From the NCBI GenBank assembly GCA_021738625.1, contig JAIPBS010000001.1, positions 62,001-126,000 on the forward strand: 64,000 bases of DNA. Direction: 5' to 3'. The position numbers and the translations under genes are program-made. Each line of letters starts with the position of its first letter. The first letter of the stretch is position 1. This stretch comes from Bacteroidales bacterium. GTDB lineage: Bacteria; Bacteroidota; Bacteroidia; Bacteroidales; JAIOZK01. Positions 7,398 to 14,908 of the stretch are shown here, in pieces. The notes beneath the pieces are model-generated. The model ran no database searches. It saw only the letters and a program-made list of their open reading frames with translations, and was not told the origin of the DNA.

Positions 7398-9194
7398 ATG
7401 AAAACCATAAAAAAAACCGGGATCATTTTGGTATTGGTTTCGCTGACCTTGCTGATGAGTTTGCTGATCACAGGGCATTATCAGCTCAATAGAAGGATCA
7501 TCGACAGCACGGATATGACCGAAGATCAAAAGGTGGCTTTCGACCTTTCTTCTTCGTATATGATCGGGAAAACCTATCCATCGAAGATCAACTTTCTGGA
7601 AGAGCTGAATCAATCTTTCGACAAAGCCAACGATCTGATCACCGGAACCTTTAGCGTTTCGCAAAAGAAAATCGACCGGCTGGCCGCCATATTCCGCAAT
7701 CAACAGGAAATTAAATATTTTACCGACTCGGTCGCCGGTTTGTATGCAAAACAAAACCGTCTGACCCATGCCAAGATCGAAGGCATAACAGAATATACAG
7801 GCTGGATGCAGAACAGAACGTACACTGATTTTGAAAACTTCAAACAGCAACTTACCGAATCCGTTGAAAAATACAACAGCAGCCTGTTGCAGTCACAGGG
7901 ATTCGCGGGGCATAAAATAAAATCACTGAAGTTCCGGATATTCAAGGCTTCCTACCTGGGCTGGGCGGAAAGTTTTCCCTTGACCATGTTGTTGCTTACC
8001 TTCGGTTTGCTTAGCCTGGGTACATTGATGTATGTGCTCCCCAAATTCCGACAGGGTGAACCCGGTATCAAAAACGATAATTTGTATAAAAACTCCCTGA
8101 CTGCCAGAGGCTGGTCAGGCATACTGACCGGGATTTTACTGATCACTTTTTATGTGCTGCTTTACTGGTTCGCCTACTGGATTGCAGAATGGGCCGTGCT
8201 GCTCGATCCGCTGAGCCAATGGATCACCGGCCGGCCGGCCGACCAGTGGTTTTTCTATGGATTTGTATATACCTGGTCCATCCTTTTCCCCGGACTTAAT
8301 TTTCTCACAAAATACAGGCACAGCCGGCTGCATCAGGTCAGGACCTACTCAGTAATGTTTTTCCAGCTGGTTTTTGCTTTCACGCTTCCAATGATACTTT
8401 ACGTTTTAAACCTTCCGGAGGTGGATCTAAAAAACATCTGGCCGCTCAATTACAATTTTTTCTTTGAATGGAAGATCGATGAATACCTGGAAGCCGGCAC
8501 GCTCGGTTTGTTCCTCTTTGTCTGGGGCATCGCCCTGATCATCCCGGGGGTTCCGCTTTTTACGTATTTCCTCGGAAAACGCTGGTACTGCTCCTGGGTA
8601 TGCGGCTGCGGTGGGCTGGCCGAAACCGCCGGCGACCCTTTCCGCCATCTTTCCGACAAGCGACTGATCGCCTGGAGGATAGAACGCATCCTGGTACATT
8701 CGGTGCTGGTTTTTGCTATGGTGATGACTGGCTGGGTGCTTTACACTTTCTTCACTGGAAAAAACACTTTACTGGGCGTCGACAGTTTTAAAATGCGGCA
8801 GGTTTACGGTTTCCTGATCGGGGCCATGTTTGCCGGCGTGGCAGGCGTGGGCTTTTATCCCTTTTTCGGCAGCCGCGTTTGGTGCCGGTTTGGGTGCCCG
8901 CTAGCAGCTTACCTGGGGATGGTGCAAAGATTCAAATCACGCTTCCGGATCACCGCCAACGGCGGGCAGTGCATGTCGTGCGGCAATTGCTCCACCTATT
9001 GTGAAATGGGCATCGACGTGAGGGCTTATGCGCAGAAAGGGCAAAACATCATCCGCTCCTCCTGTGTCGGATGCGGGGTGTGCGCCAGTGTTTGCCCAAG
9101 AGGCGTGCTCAGGTTGGAAAACAAAAAAGAAAAAGGGCGCTTCAACAAGCCCGTTCTGCTGGGCAATGACGGCTATATTAACAACAGAAAATGA
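7398..9194 (+). CDS. NapH/NosR-like membrane iron-sulfur protein
   Basis: A 598-residue membrane protein. Residues 1-27 are a membrane anchor and about 30-190 a periplasmic or extracytoplasmic helical domain; several transmembrane helices follow. Cytoplasmic cysteine motifs 'WYCSWVCGCGG' and 'VWCRFGCPLAA' match the CxxxC(P) motifs of the NapH/NosR/CcoG group. The C-terminus has two ferredoxin-type [4Fe-4S] sites, 'CMSCGNCSTYCEMG' and 'CVGCGVCASVCPRG'. These proteins carry electrons between membrane or cytoplasmic donors and periplasmic or quinone partners. The upstream flavoprotein is the obvious donor. The large N-terminal domain, longer than in NapH, is unusual, and no nitrate or nitrous oxide reductase genes are near. 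Confidence 0.8.
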   Translation: MKTIKKTGIILVLVSLTLLMSLLITGHYQLNRRIIDSTDMTEDQKVAFDLSSSYMIGKTYPSKINFLEELNQSFDKANDLITGTFSVSQKKIDRLAAIFRNQQEIKYFTDSVAGLYAKQNRLTHAKIEGITEYTGWMQNRTYTDFENFKQQLTESVEKYNSSLLQSQGFAGHKIKSLKFRIFKASYLGWAESFPLTMLLLTFGLLSLGTLMYVLPKFRQGEPGIKNDNLYKNSLTARGWSGILTGILLITFYVLLYWFAYWIAEWAVLLDPLSQWITGRPADQWFFYGFVYTWSILFPGLNFLTKYRHSRLHQVRTYSVMFFQLVFAFTLPMILYVLNLPEVDLKNIWPLNYNFFFEWKIDEYLEAGTLGLFLFVWGIALIIPGVPLFTYFLGKRWYCSWVCGCGGLAETAGDPFRHLSDKRLIAWRIERILVHSVLVFAMVMTGWVLYTFFTGKNTLLGVDSFKMRQVYGFLIGAMFAGVAGVGFYPFFGSRVWCRFGCPLAAYLGMVQRFKSRFRITANGGQCMSCGNCSTYCEMGIDVRAYAQKGQNIIRSSCVGCGVCASVCPRGVLRLENKKEKGRFNKPVLLGNDGYINNRK

Positions 9195-9204
9195 ATATTG
9201 ATAT

Positions 9205-9900
9205 ATGCCGGAAGTAGATGTAGTCATACCCGCCTTTAATGAGGAAGAATCGATCGGGAAGGTAGTCCATGATATTCCGAAGGATGCAGTTCGCGATATC
9301 ATCGTGGTGAACAACAATTCCACCGACAGAACAGCCGAACGTGCTGCACAGGCCGGTGCGCTTGTGCTCACCGAAAACACCCAGGGATACGGATGGGCCT
9401 GCATGAAAGGGATCCGGTATATTATAGATAAACACGGAAAAGATGGTGTAATTGCTTTTATGGATGGCGATTATTCTGATTTTGGTGAACAACTGCATGA
9501 GGTGATCCGGCCAATCGTGCAGGAAGGATACGATCTGGTGATCGGTTCGAGATTGCTCGGCCATAAGGAAAAAGGCTCGATGACCTTCCCCCAGGTTTTC
9601 GGGAACCGGCTTTCGGCATTTTTGCTGAAGATCCTTTACGGAGCGAAATTCTCCGACCTGGGCCCCATGCGGGCCATGAAGGCAGATAAGCTGCTGGCGC
9701 TGGATATGCAGGAAATGCGCTACGGCTGGACGGTGGAAATGCAACTGAAGGCGGCTAAAAGGAAATACAGAATTAAAGAAGTGCCGGTGGATTACAGAAA
9801 ACGGATCGGCCGGTCGAAGGTTTCGGGAACGGTGAAAGGTACTGTGCTGGCTGGCTACAGGATCATCTTCACCATTATAAAATATTTGCGATGGAAATAG
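9205..9900 (+). CDS. Family 2 glycosyltransferase, DPM/DPG-synthase type
   Basis: A soluble GT-A glycosyltransferase of 231 residues. It starts with 'VDVVIPAFNEEESIGKV', has 'NNNSTDRTAE' for nucleotide-sugar binding and the metal-binding 'FMDGDYSDF' (DxD). It most resembles enzymes that load a sugar onto polyprenyl phosphate (dolichyl-phosphate mannose/glucose synthases), but it has no C-terminal transmembrane segments. It starts 10 bases after the iron-sulfur gene and overlaps the next glycosyltransferase by 10 bases, indicating translational coupling. The polyprenyl-phosphate sugar it would make is the donor type used by the GT-C enzyme encoded two genes later. Confidence 0.85.
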   Translation: MPEVDVVIPAFNEEESIGKVVHDIPKDAVRDIIVVNNNSTDRTAERAAQAGALVLTENTQGYGWACMKGIRYIIDKHGKDGVIAFMDGDYSDFGEQLHEVIRPIVQEGYDLVIGSRLLGHKEKGSMTFPQVFGNRLSAFLLKILYGAKFSDLGPMRAMKADKLLALDMQEMRYGWTVEMQLKAAKRKYRIKEVPVDYRKRIGRSKVSGTVKGTVLAGYRIIFTIIKYLRWK

Positions 9901-11357
9901 CGATCATGATCATATACGGTTTTGCCCTGACACTCATCCTGTTTTACAGCCTGATGCAGATGAGCCTGGTGATCAACTATCTGAAGTACAAAAAGCGGAA
10001 GCAAGAAATCCCCGACAGCCTGCTGAACGGCAAAGGAAGACTTCCCCTGGTAACCATACAACTACCGGTATTCAACGAAAAATATGTGGTGGAACGCTTG
10101 CTAAACGCCGTTGCAAAATTCGATTACCCCAGGCAACGCATGGAGATACAACTGCTGGATGACTCGACGGATGAAACGGTGGAGATATCCCGCAAAAAAG
10201 TGGATGAACTCAAAAAACAGGGATTCAATATTGAATTGCTTCAGCGCGAAAAACGCATCGGATTCAAGGCGGGCGCCCTGGATGAAGGCATGCAAAAGGC
10301 CAAAGGAGAATACATCGCCATTTTCGATGCGGATTTTATTCCTGAACCTGATTTTCTGAAACGAACCCTGCCCTATTTTGGAAATGACAGAACCGGCGTT
10401 GTGCAAACCCGCTGGGGCCATATCAACAAGGACTATTCGCTGCTGACCCGCTTGCAGGCCTTCGGGCTGGACGCGCATTTTTCGGTGGAGCAGGGCGGCC
10501 GCAACCAGGGCGGGCACTTCATCAACTTTAACGGAACGGCAGGCGTTTGGCGCAGGACCACCATCGATGACGCCGGCGGCTGGGAACACGACACCCTCAC
10601 CGAAGACCTCGACCTGAGCTACCGCGCACAGATGAAAGGCTGGAAGTTTGTTTTCCTTGAAGAAGTGGAAACGCCCGCCGAATTGCCCATAGTGATGAGC
10701 GCCGTTAAAAGTCAGCAGTTTCGCTGGAACAAGGGTGGGGCCGAAAACTTCAGAAAAATGCTCGGGCGCATTTTCAGTACCCCTGGCATTCCATTTAAAA
10801 CCAGGATGCACGGTTTTTTTCATTTGCTGAACTCGGCGATTTTCCTTTGTGTACTCACCGCTGCCCTGCTGAGCATACCCCTGCTGTTCGTCAAACATGC
10901 CAATCCCGAATACAATATGATCTTCGACATCAGCAGTATTTTCCTGTTGTGCACCATCATCCTGATGATCTTTTACTGGAACGCCTACCGCGAAAAAACC
11001 CGCACCTTTTTTGTAAATGCCGCGAATTTCTTCAGGGAGTTTATCCTCTTCCTGTCAACCACCATGGGATTGTCATTTCATAATTCTGTTGCGGTTGTGG
11101 AGGGCTATCTCGGGAAAAAATCATCTTTTGTAAGAACACCCAAGTTCAATGTGGTCAATCCCAGGCAAAAGATCGCCCACAATAATTATGTCAGCAGGAG
11201 CCTCAACCTGGTTACATTCATCGAAGGCATTCTTTGCCTGTACTTTTTATTCGGAATTGTAAGCGGCATCATCATGCGGGAATACGGCCTACTCCCCTTC
11301 CACCTGATGCTTTGCTGGGGTTTCGGTTATGTGTTTTATTATTCGCTGAAGAATTGA
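9891..11357 (+). CDS. Membrane-bound processive-type family 2 glycosyltransferase
   Basis: A 488-residue GT2 enzyme with an N-terminal transmembrane helix (about 1-25), a cytoplasmic GT-A domain and several C-terminal transmembrane helices. Diagnostic motifs are 'LLDDSTDET', the DxD 'IFDADF', the TED motif in 'TEDLDLSYRAQMKGW' and QxxRW in 'QQFRWNKGG'. This set is shared with cellulose synthase-like and glucosylceramide/mannan synthase-like enzymes that make beta-linked glycans or glycolipids. Its start overlaps the previous gene by 10 bases and its stop overlaps the next start by one base (TGATG). The product is not predictable from sequence. Confidence 0.88.
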   Translation: MEIAIMIIYGFALTLILFYSLMQMSLVINYLKYKKRKQEIPDSLLNGKGRLPLVTIQLPVFNEKYVVERLLNAVAKFDYPRQRMEIQLLDDSTDETVEISRKKVDELKKQGFNIELLQREKRIGFKAGALDEGMQKAKGEYIAIFDADFIPEPDFLKRTLPYFGNDRTGVVQTRWGHINKDYSLLTRLQAFGLDAHFSVEQGGRNQGGHFINFNGTAGVWRRTTIDDAGGWEHDTLTEDLDLSYRAQMKGWKFVFLEEVETPAELPIVMSAVKSQQFRWNKGGAENFRKMLGRIFSTPGIPFKTRMHGFFHLLNSAIFLCVLTAALLSIPLLFVKHANPEYNMIFDISSIFLLCTIILMIFYWNAYREKTRTFFVNAANFFREFILFLSTTMGLSFHNSVAVVEGYLGKKSSFVRTPKFNVVNPRQKIAHNNYVSRSLNLVTFIEGILCLYFLFGIVSGIIMREYGLLPFHLMLCWGFGYVFYYSLKN

Positions 11358-12697
11358 TGCAAAGCTGGAAAAACATACAAAGATGGCTTTTGCCGGCATT
11401 CACGCTGCCGGTATATTACTGGCTTGCCTATCAGACGGATCGAACGGAGTTCGGTACGCTGCTGCTTGCCTGGTCGATGGTTTTTCTTCTGTTCATTTAT
11501 TTCTATCAGCAAAAAGAGATTTACGGGGAAAAACTACTTTTTGCATCCGGCATACTTTTCCGCCTGGTATTTCTTTTTTCGCTGCCAGCGCTTTCAAACG
11601 ATTTCATCAGATTCGTCTGGGATGGACGGCTGATCATCAACGGGCTGAATCCTTTTCTGCATTTGCCCAAAGACCTCATCAACCAACCCGTTGGGATACT
11701 GATCGATCCCGGTTGGGAGCTTTTTGAAGGCATGGGTCACCTGCAGCCGGAAAACTATAGCTGCTACCCTGCCTTCAACCAGTTTTTGTTTGGACTGGCT
11801 TCACTGATTTTCCCTCACAGCATTATTGGCAATGTGGTGATGCTACGGCTGATCATTGTTTTGTTTGATGTGGCTACTTTCTTCTTCATCAAAAAAATTC
11901 TTACCCGGCTGGATATGAACAAACGACTGGCTTTTCTCTACTTCCTGAACCCGCTCTCCATCATCGAGCTGACGGGCAACCTGCATTTCGAAGGGGTGAT
12001 GATCTTTTTCCTGGCCGCCTCCCTCTATTGCCTGATCAAAACCCGCTATACCCTATCAGCCGTGCTGTTGGCGTTTTCCGTTTCAGTTAAGCTGATCCCG
12101 CTGATCTTCCTTCCTTTGTTTTTCAGGAAGCTGGCCTGGAAAAGATCATTGATCTACTATCTTACGGTTTTCATTGTGACCGGGCTGCTGTTTTTGCCAT
12201 TTATCGATCAGGGGCTGATATCCAATATTTTCAGCAGCCTCGATCTGTATTTCCGCAGCTTTGAGTTTAACGCCAGCCTTTATTATATCGTCAGGGAGAT
12301 CGGCTATGCGGTTAAAGGCTGGAACATCATTGCAACGGCCGGACCGGCGCTGGCTGCATTGGTTTTCGTTTCGGTTGTTTCGCTTGCGATATTCAGAAAA
12401 AATGAAAACAACAAAGCCCTGATCACCTCAATGTTGTTTGCCGTCGCCATATATTATTTTTTGTCAACCACCGTGATGCCCTGGTACGTTTTAACATTGC
12501 TATTTCTTTCGGTTTTCACGCCATACCGCTTTGTATTGCTTTGGTCATTCACCCTGATCTTATCCTACAAAACATACAGCAACCCGGTTTGGCAAGAAAA
12601 TCTGTGGCTGAACATTATAGAATATGTTCCTGTTTACCTATTGATGTTTTGGGAACTTTATACAAGAAGAACCAAAACGGAAATGGCCCCGGAATAA
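11357..12697 (+). CDS. GT-C family integral membrane glycosyltransferase
   Basis: A 446-residue polytopic membrane protein with about ten hydrophobic segments. I place the start at the ATG at 11357, which overlaps the stop of the preceding gene (TGATG); an in-frame start 123 bases upstream would lie deep within that gene. The extracytoplasmic loop 'SNDFIRFVWDGRLIINGLNP' is the acidic first-loop signature of GT-C enzymes (GT87/MptB-like) that use polyprenyl-phosphate mannose or glucose as donor. Together with the DPM-like enzyme two genes upstream this gives a donor-plus-transferase pair for building an envelope glycan. Confidence 0.82.
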   Translation: MQSWKNIQRWLLPAFTLPVYYWLAYQTDRTEFGTLLLAWSMVFLLFIYFYQQKEIYGEKLLFASGILFRLVFLFSLPALSNDFIRFVWDGRLIINGLNPFLHLPKDLINQPVGILIDPGWELFEGMGHLQPENYSCYPAFNQFLFGLASLIFPHSIIGNVVMLRLIIVLFDVATFFFIKKILTRLDMNKRLAFLYFLNPLSIIELTGNLHFEGVMIFFLAASLYCLIKTRYTLSAVLLAFSVSVKLIPLIFLPLFFRKLAWKRSLIYYLTVFIVTGLLFLPFIDQGLISNIFSSLDLYFRSFEFNASLYYIVREIGYAVKGWNIIATAGPALAALVFVSVVSLAIFRKNENNKALITSMLFAVAIYYFLSTTVMPWYVLTLLFLSVFTPYRFVLLWSFTLILSYKTYSNPVWQENLWLNIIEYVPVYLLMFWELYTRRTKTEMAPE

Positions 12698-12740
12698 GTA
12701 TTTGGTATGTCTTTTGCCCGGACTAAATAAATTTGAAAAC

Positions 12741-13604
12741 ATGCGCGTAAAAATCCTATCGGCTTTTTTATTCATTTCGTCCTTCGCCTATGCAGGAGGC
12801 CCCTGGATTGAAGGCAAGGGAAGCGGCTATTTCCAGCTTTCCTACACCTACCTCAAATACGACCGTTTGCTGAACGGATGGAACAACCCGGTTTCCGACC
12901 TTAAACGAGAAGTTTCCGATTTCACCTTACAGGCATATTTTGAATACGGACTGACCGACAGGATGCAGTTGAATGTGGTTTTACCCTATAAATTCCTTCG
13001 CACCGGTGATGCGCTTTTAAAAGCGCCGGATGATCTGTACCCGGCAGATACTGTTGCAGCAGGAACTTTAAATCATTTCAGCAATCTAAGTGCAGGTTTG
13101 AAATATCTTTTGCTGGATAAAAACCTGAAAGTCGCCGCAAAATTCATGGTGGCGGCCAACACATCCGAATACGACAGCCTTACCGGTTTGCGTTCCGGCT
13201 ACGACGCCTGGTATTTTGCACCTTCCTTCAGCATCGGAAGAGGTTATCCACGCTCCTATTATTTTGCAGAAATGGGATTCAGATTCAAAACCAACAATTA
13301 TTCAAATGATCTGCTTTTTGCCGGTGAGTACGGCTACAGGTGGGGTTTGTTTGGGGATGCCGAAACCTGGACCATCATCGCACTTGAGGCCGTGATCCCT
13401 TCGGGCAAGGGCGGTTACAATGACGATCGATCAGGGCATACGGGCCTGTATATGAATGAGGAAGGTTATATTTCTCCGGGCTTTAAACTCAACCAGCAAC
13501 TGGGCTACGGATTGTATCTGAACCTGGCAGTTTACGGCGCCATCTGGGCGGATCATCACGGGGCGGCCCCCACCTACAATGCAGGGCTGGCATACAAGTT
13601 CTGA
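12741..13604 (+). CDS. Outer-membrane beta-barrel protein, unknown cargo
   Basis: 287 residues starting at the ATG at 12741, which gives a clean signal peptide 'MRVKILSAFLFISSFAYA' cleaved before 'GGPWIEG'. The rest alternates short amphipathic strands with many aromatic residues ('GSGYFQLSYTYLKYDR') and ends in the aromatic 'GLAYKF', typical of barrel assembly signals. This looks like a member of the transporter-like outer-membrane family. It closes the run starting at 6096, so it may assemble or export the glycan made by the upstream enzymes. Its 3' end overlaps the convergent racemase gene by 31 bases. Confidence 0.7.
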   Translation: MRVKILSAFLFISSFAYAGGPWIEGKGSGYFQLSYTYLKYDRLLNGWNNPVSDLKREVSDFTLQAYFEYGLTDRMQLNVVLPYKFLRTGDALLKAPDDLYPADTVAAGTLNHFSNLSAGLKYLLLDKNLKVAAKFMVAANTSEYDSLTGLRSGYDAWYFAPSFSIGRGYPRSYYFAEMGFRFKTNNYSNDLLFAGEYGYRWGLFGDAETWTIIALEAVIPSGKGGYNDDRSGHTGLYMNEEGYISPGFKLNQQLGYGLYLNLAVYGAIWADHHGAAPTYNAGLAYKF

Positions 13605-14299
13605 TCGTGCCCTTCAAGAATAAACCGGACGGCCGCCTCAGCATGAACTTTCAGAGTATTAAATAATGGAATATCGGTATCATCTTCCGACACGATCAGG
13701 GGAATTTCGGTACAGCCCATGATCACCCCTTCCGCACCGCGCGATTTCAAATCTTTCATCAAATCAATAATGTATCCCTTGCTCTCATCCGTGAAAATAT
13801 CTTTGGTTAATTCACTGAAGATGATATCATGTAGTTTAAGTATATCACTCTCAGCGGGCACCAAACAATCGGTCTTGTGTTTTTTAAGCATCTTCTTATA
13901 AAAATCTGCCTGCATGGTGAATTTGGTCCCGAGCAATCCAACCTTTTTCATTCCTTTTTTCATGATCACTTTGGCAGTTTCCTCCGTGATGTCGATCAAT
14001 GGAATGTCCATCCGTTTCCTCAGCTGTGGGGCTATGATGTGCGGGGTGTTGGCACAAAGCATCAGACCCTCGGCGCCGATCTTATGCAGGTTCCGGGCAT
14101 AGTATTCAACCCGGTCGAGGAAGGCATCCCAGCCCCGCTCTTCGATCACATCATACTCTTCCTCAAAATTGACCGAGTGCAACAAAATTCGGGCAGAATT
14201 CTTTTGGCCCAGCCTTTTGTTGACGCCCTGGTTGATCAGCCTGTAGTAGTCGATGGTGGAAACATAGCTTGTTCCGCCAATAAGTCCAATGGTACGCAT
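13574..14299 (-). CDS. Aspartate/glutamate racemase family protein
   Basis: Cofactor-independent amino acid racemase. Both catalytic cysteines are present: Cys82 in 'LCANTPH' and Cys196 in 'MGCTEIPL', and the N-terminal 'IGLIGGTSYVST' is typical. At 241 residues it has normal length. It is closer to the YgeA/aspartate racemase type than to MurI, so a D-aspartate or broad-specificity role is likelier than peptidoglycan D-glutamate synthesis. It converges with the outer-membrane protein gene, and the two overlap at their 3' ends. Confidence 0.87.
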   Translation of the reverse strand: MRTIGLIGGTSYVSTIDYYRLINQGVNKRLGQKNSARILLHSVNFEEEYDVIEERGWDAFLDRVEYYARNLHKIGAEGLMLCANTPHIIAPQLRKRMDIPLIDITEETAKVIMKKGMKKVGLLGTKFTMQADFYKKMLKKHKTDCLVPAESDILKLHDIIFSELTKDIFTDESKGYIIDLMKDLKSRGAEGVIMGCTEIPLIVSEDDTDIPLFNTLKVHAEAAVRFILEGHDQNLYASPAL

Positions 14300-14391
14300 G
14301 AATCTATGAATGAATGTTGATTATACAAACATAAGTAAAAAGCCGATAATGTTTTTTAGTAAAAGGAATACGACAAAACAATGAAATGTTT

Positions 14392-14422
14392 TTTGGGTAT
14401 CTTAAAAAAATAACTATCTTTG
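14392..14422 (+). promoter_or_regulatory. Promoter of tRNA-Asp (TTTG-N19-TATCTTTG)
   Basis: TTTG at 14392-14395 is followed after 19 bases by TATCTTTG at 14415-14422, an excellent match to the Bacteroidota -33/-7 consensus. It lies 38 bases before the tRNA. Confidence 0.75.
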
Positions 14423-14459
14423 CATCCGCTTTAAGACAAAAAATGTTCTTGAAATTATT

Positions 14460-14536
14460 GGTCCGGTAGTTCAGTTGGTTAGAATACGTGCCTGTCACGC
14501 ACGGGGTCGCGAGTTCGAGTCTCGTCCGGACCGCCA
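14460..14536 (+). tRNA. tRNA-Asp (GTC), CCA encoded
   Basis: Full cloverleaf: acceptor GGTCCGG pairs with CCGGACC, the anticodon stem CGTGC/GCACG encloses loop CTGTCAC with anticodon GTC, and the T-arm contains TTCGAGT. The discriminator base is G (14533) and the CCA tail is encoded at 14534-14536. The AT-rich McrBC pair lies directly downstream, a common arrangement for inserted islands. Confidence 0.96.
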
Positions 14537-14549
14537 GAGATCACACTTA

Positions 14550-14586
14550 AGCCTTGCTGTTGAACAAAATGCAGCAAGGCTTTTTA
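14550..14586 (+). terminator. Rho-independent terminator of tRNA-Asp
   Basis: AGCCTTGCTG (14550-14559) pairs with CAGCAAGGCT (14572-14581), followed by a run of T residues. It closes the tRNA transcript 14 bases after its 3' end. Confidence 0.85.
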
Positions 14587-14908
14587 GTTGGTTTCGGTAA
14601 TAACAAAGTTTTAGGTTTTAGTGTTCGATCTAAACCTTCTATTACCTAAGTTCGCTACTCAAAATTCGTTTTGATAAAAAATTTTTTTATTCAGTTGTAC
14701 TTTTAGTAGGAGTAAACCATGTTTACATTCATTTCTACCATAATCATCCCCCCATCTGACTCAGTATTTCGACTTCTCTTTTTTGAAAGACCTATTTGAT
14801 AAAGGAGAATTAAAAGCAAAATTAAATTTACACACCAGGCCAAAATATTAGTATATTTGAGATTCAACAATCATACAAATATTTTAAGTCAGACTTAACC
14901 TAAAATTC
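14587..14908. other. AT-rich leader of the McrBC locus
   Basis: About 320 bases without a gene and clearly more AT-rich than the surrounding chromosome. A -7-like TATATTTG lies at 14852-14859, 50 bases before the ATG of the McrB-like gene, with only a poor -33 match. I see no second copy of the tRNA 3' end here or after 18825. Confidence 0.5.
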
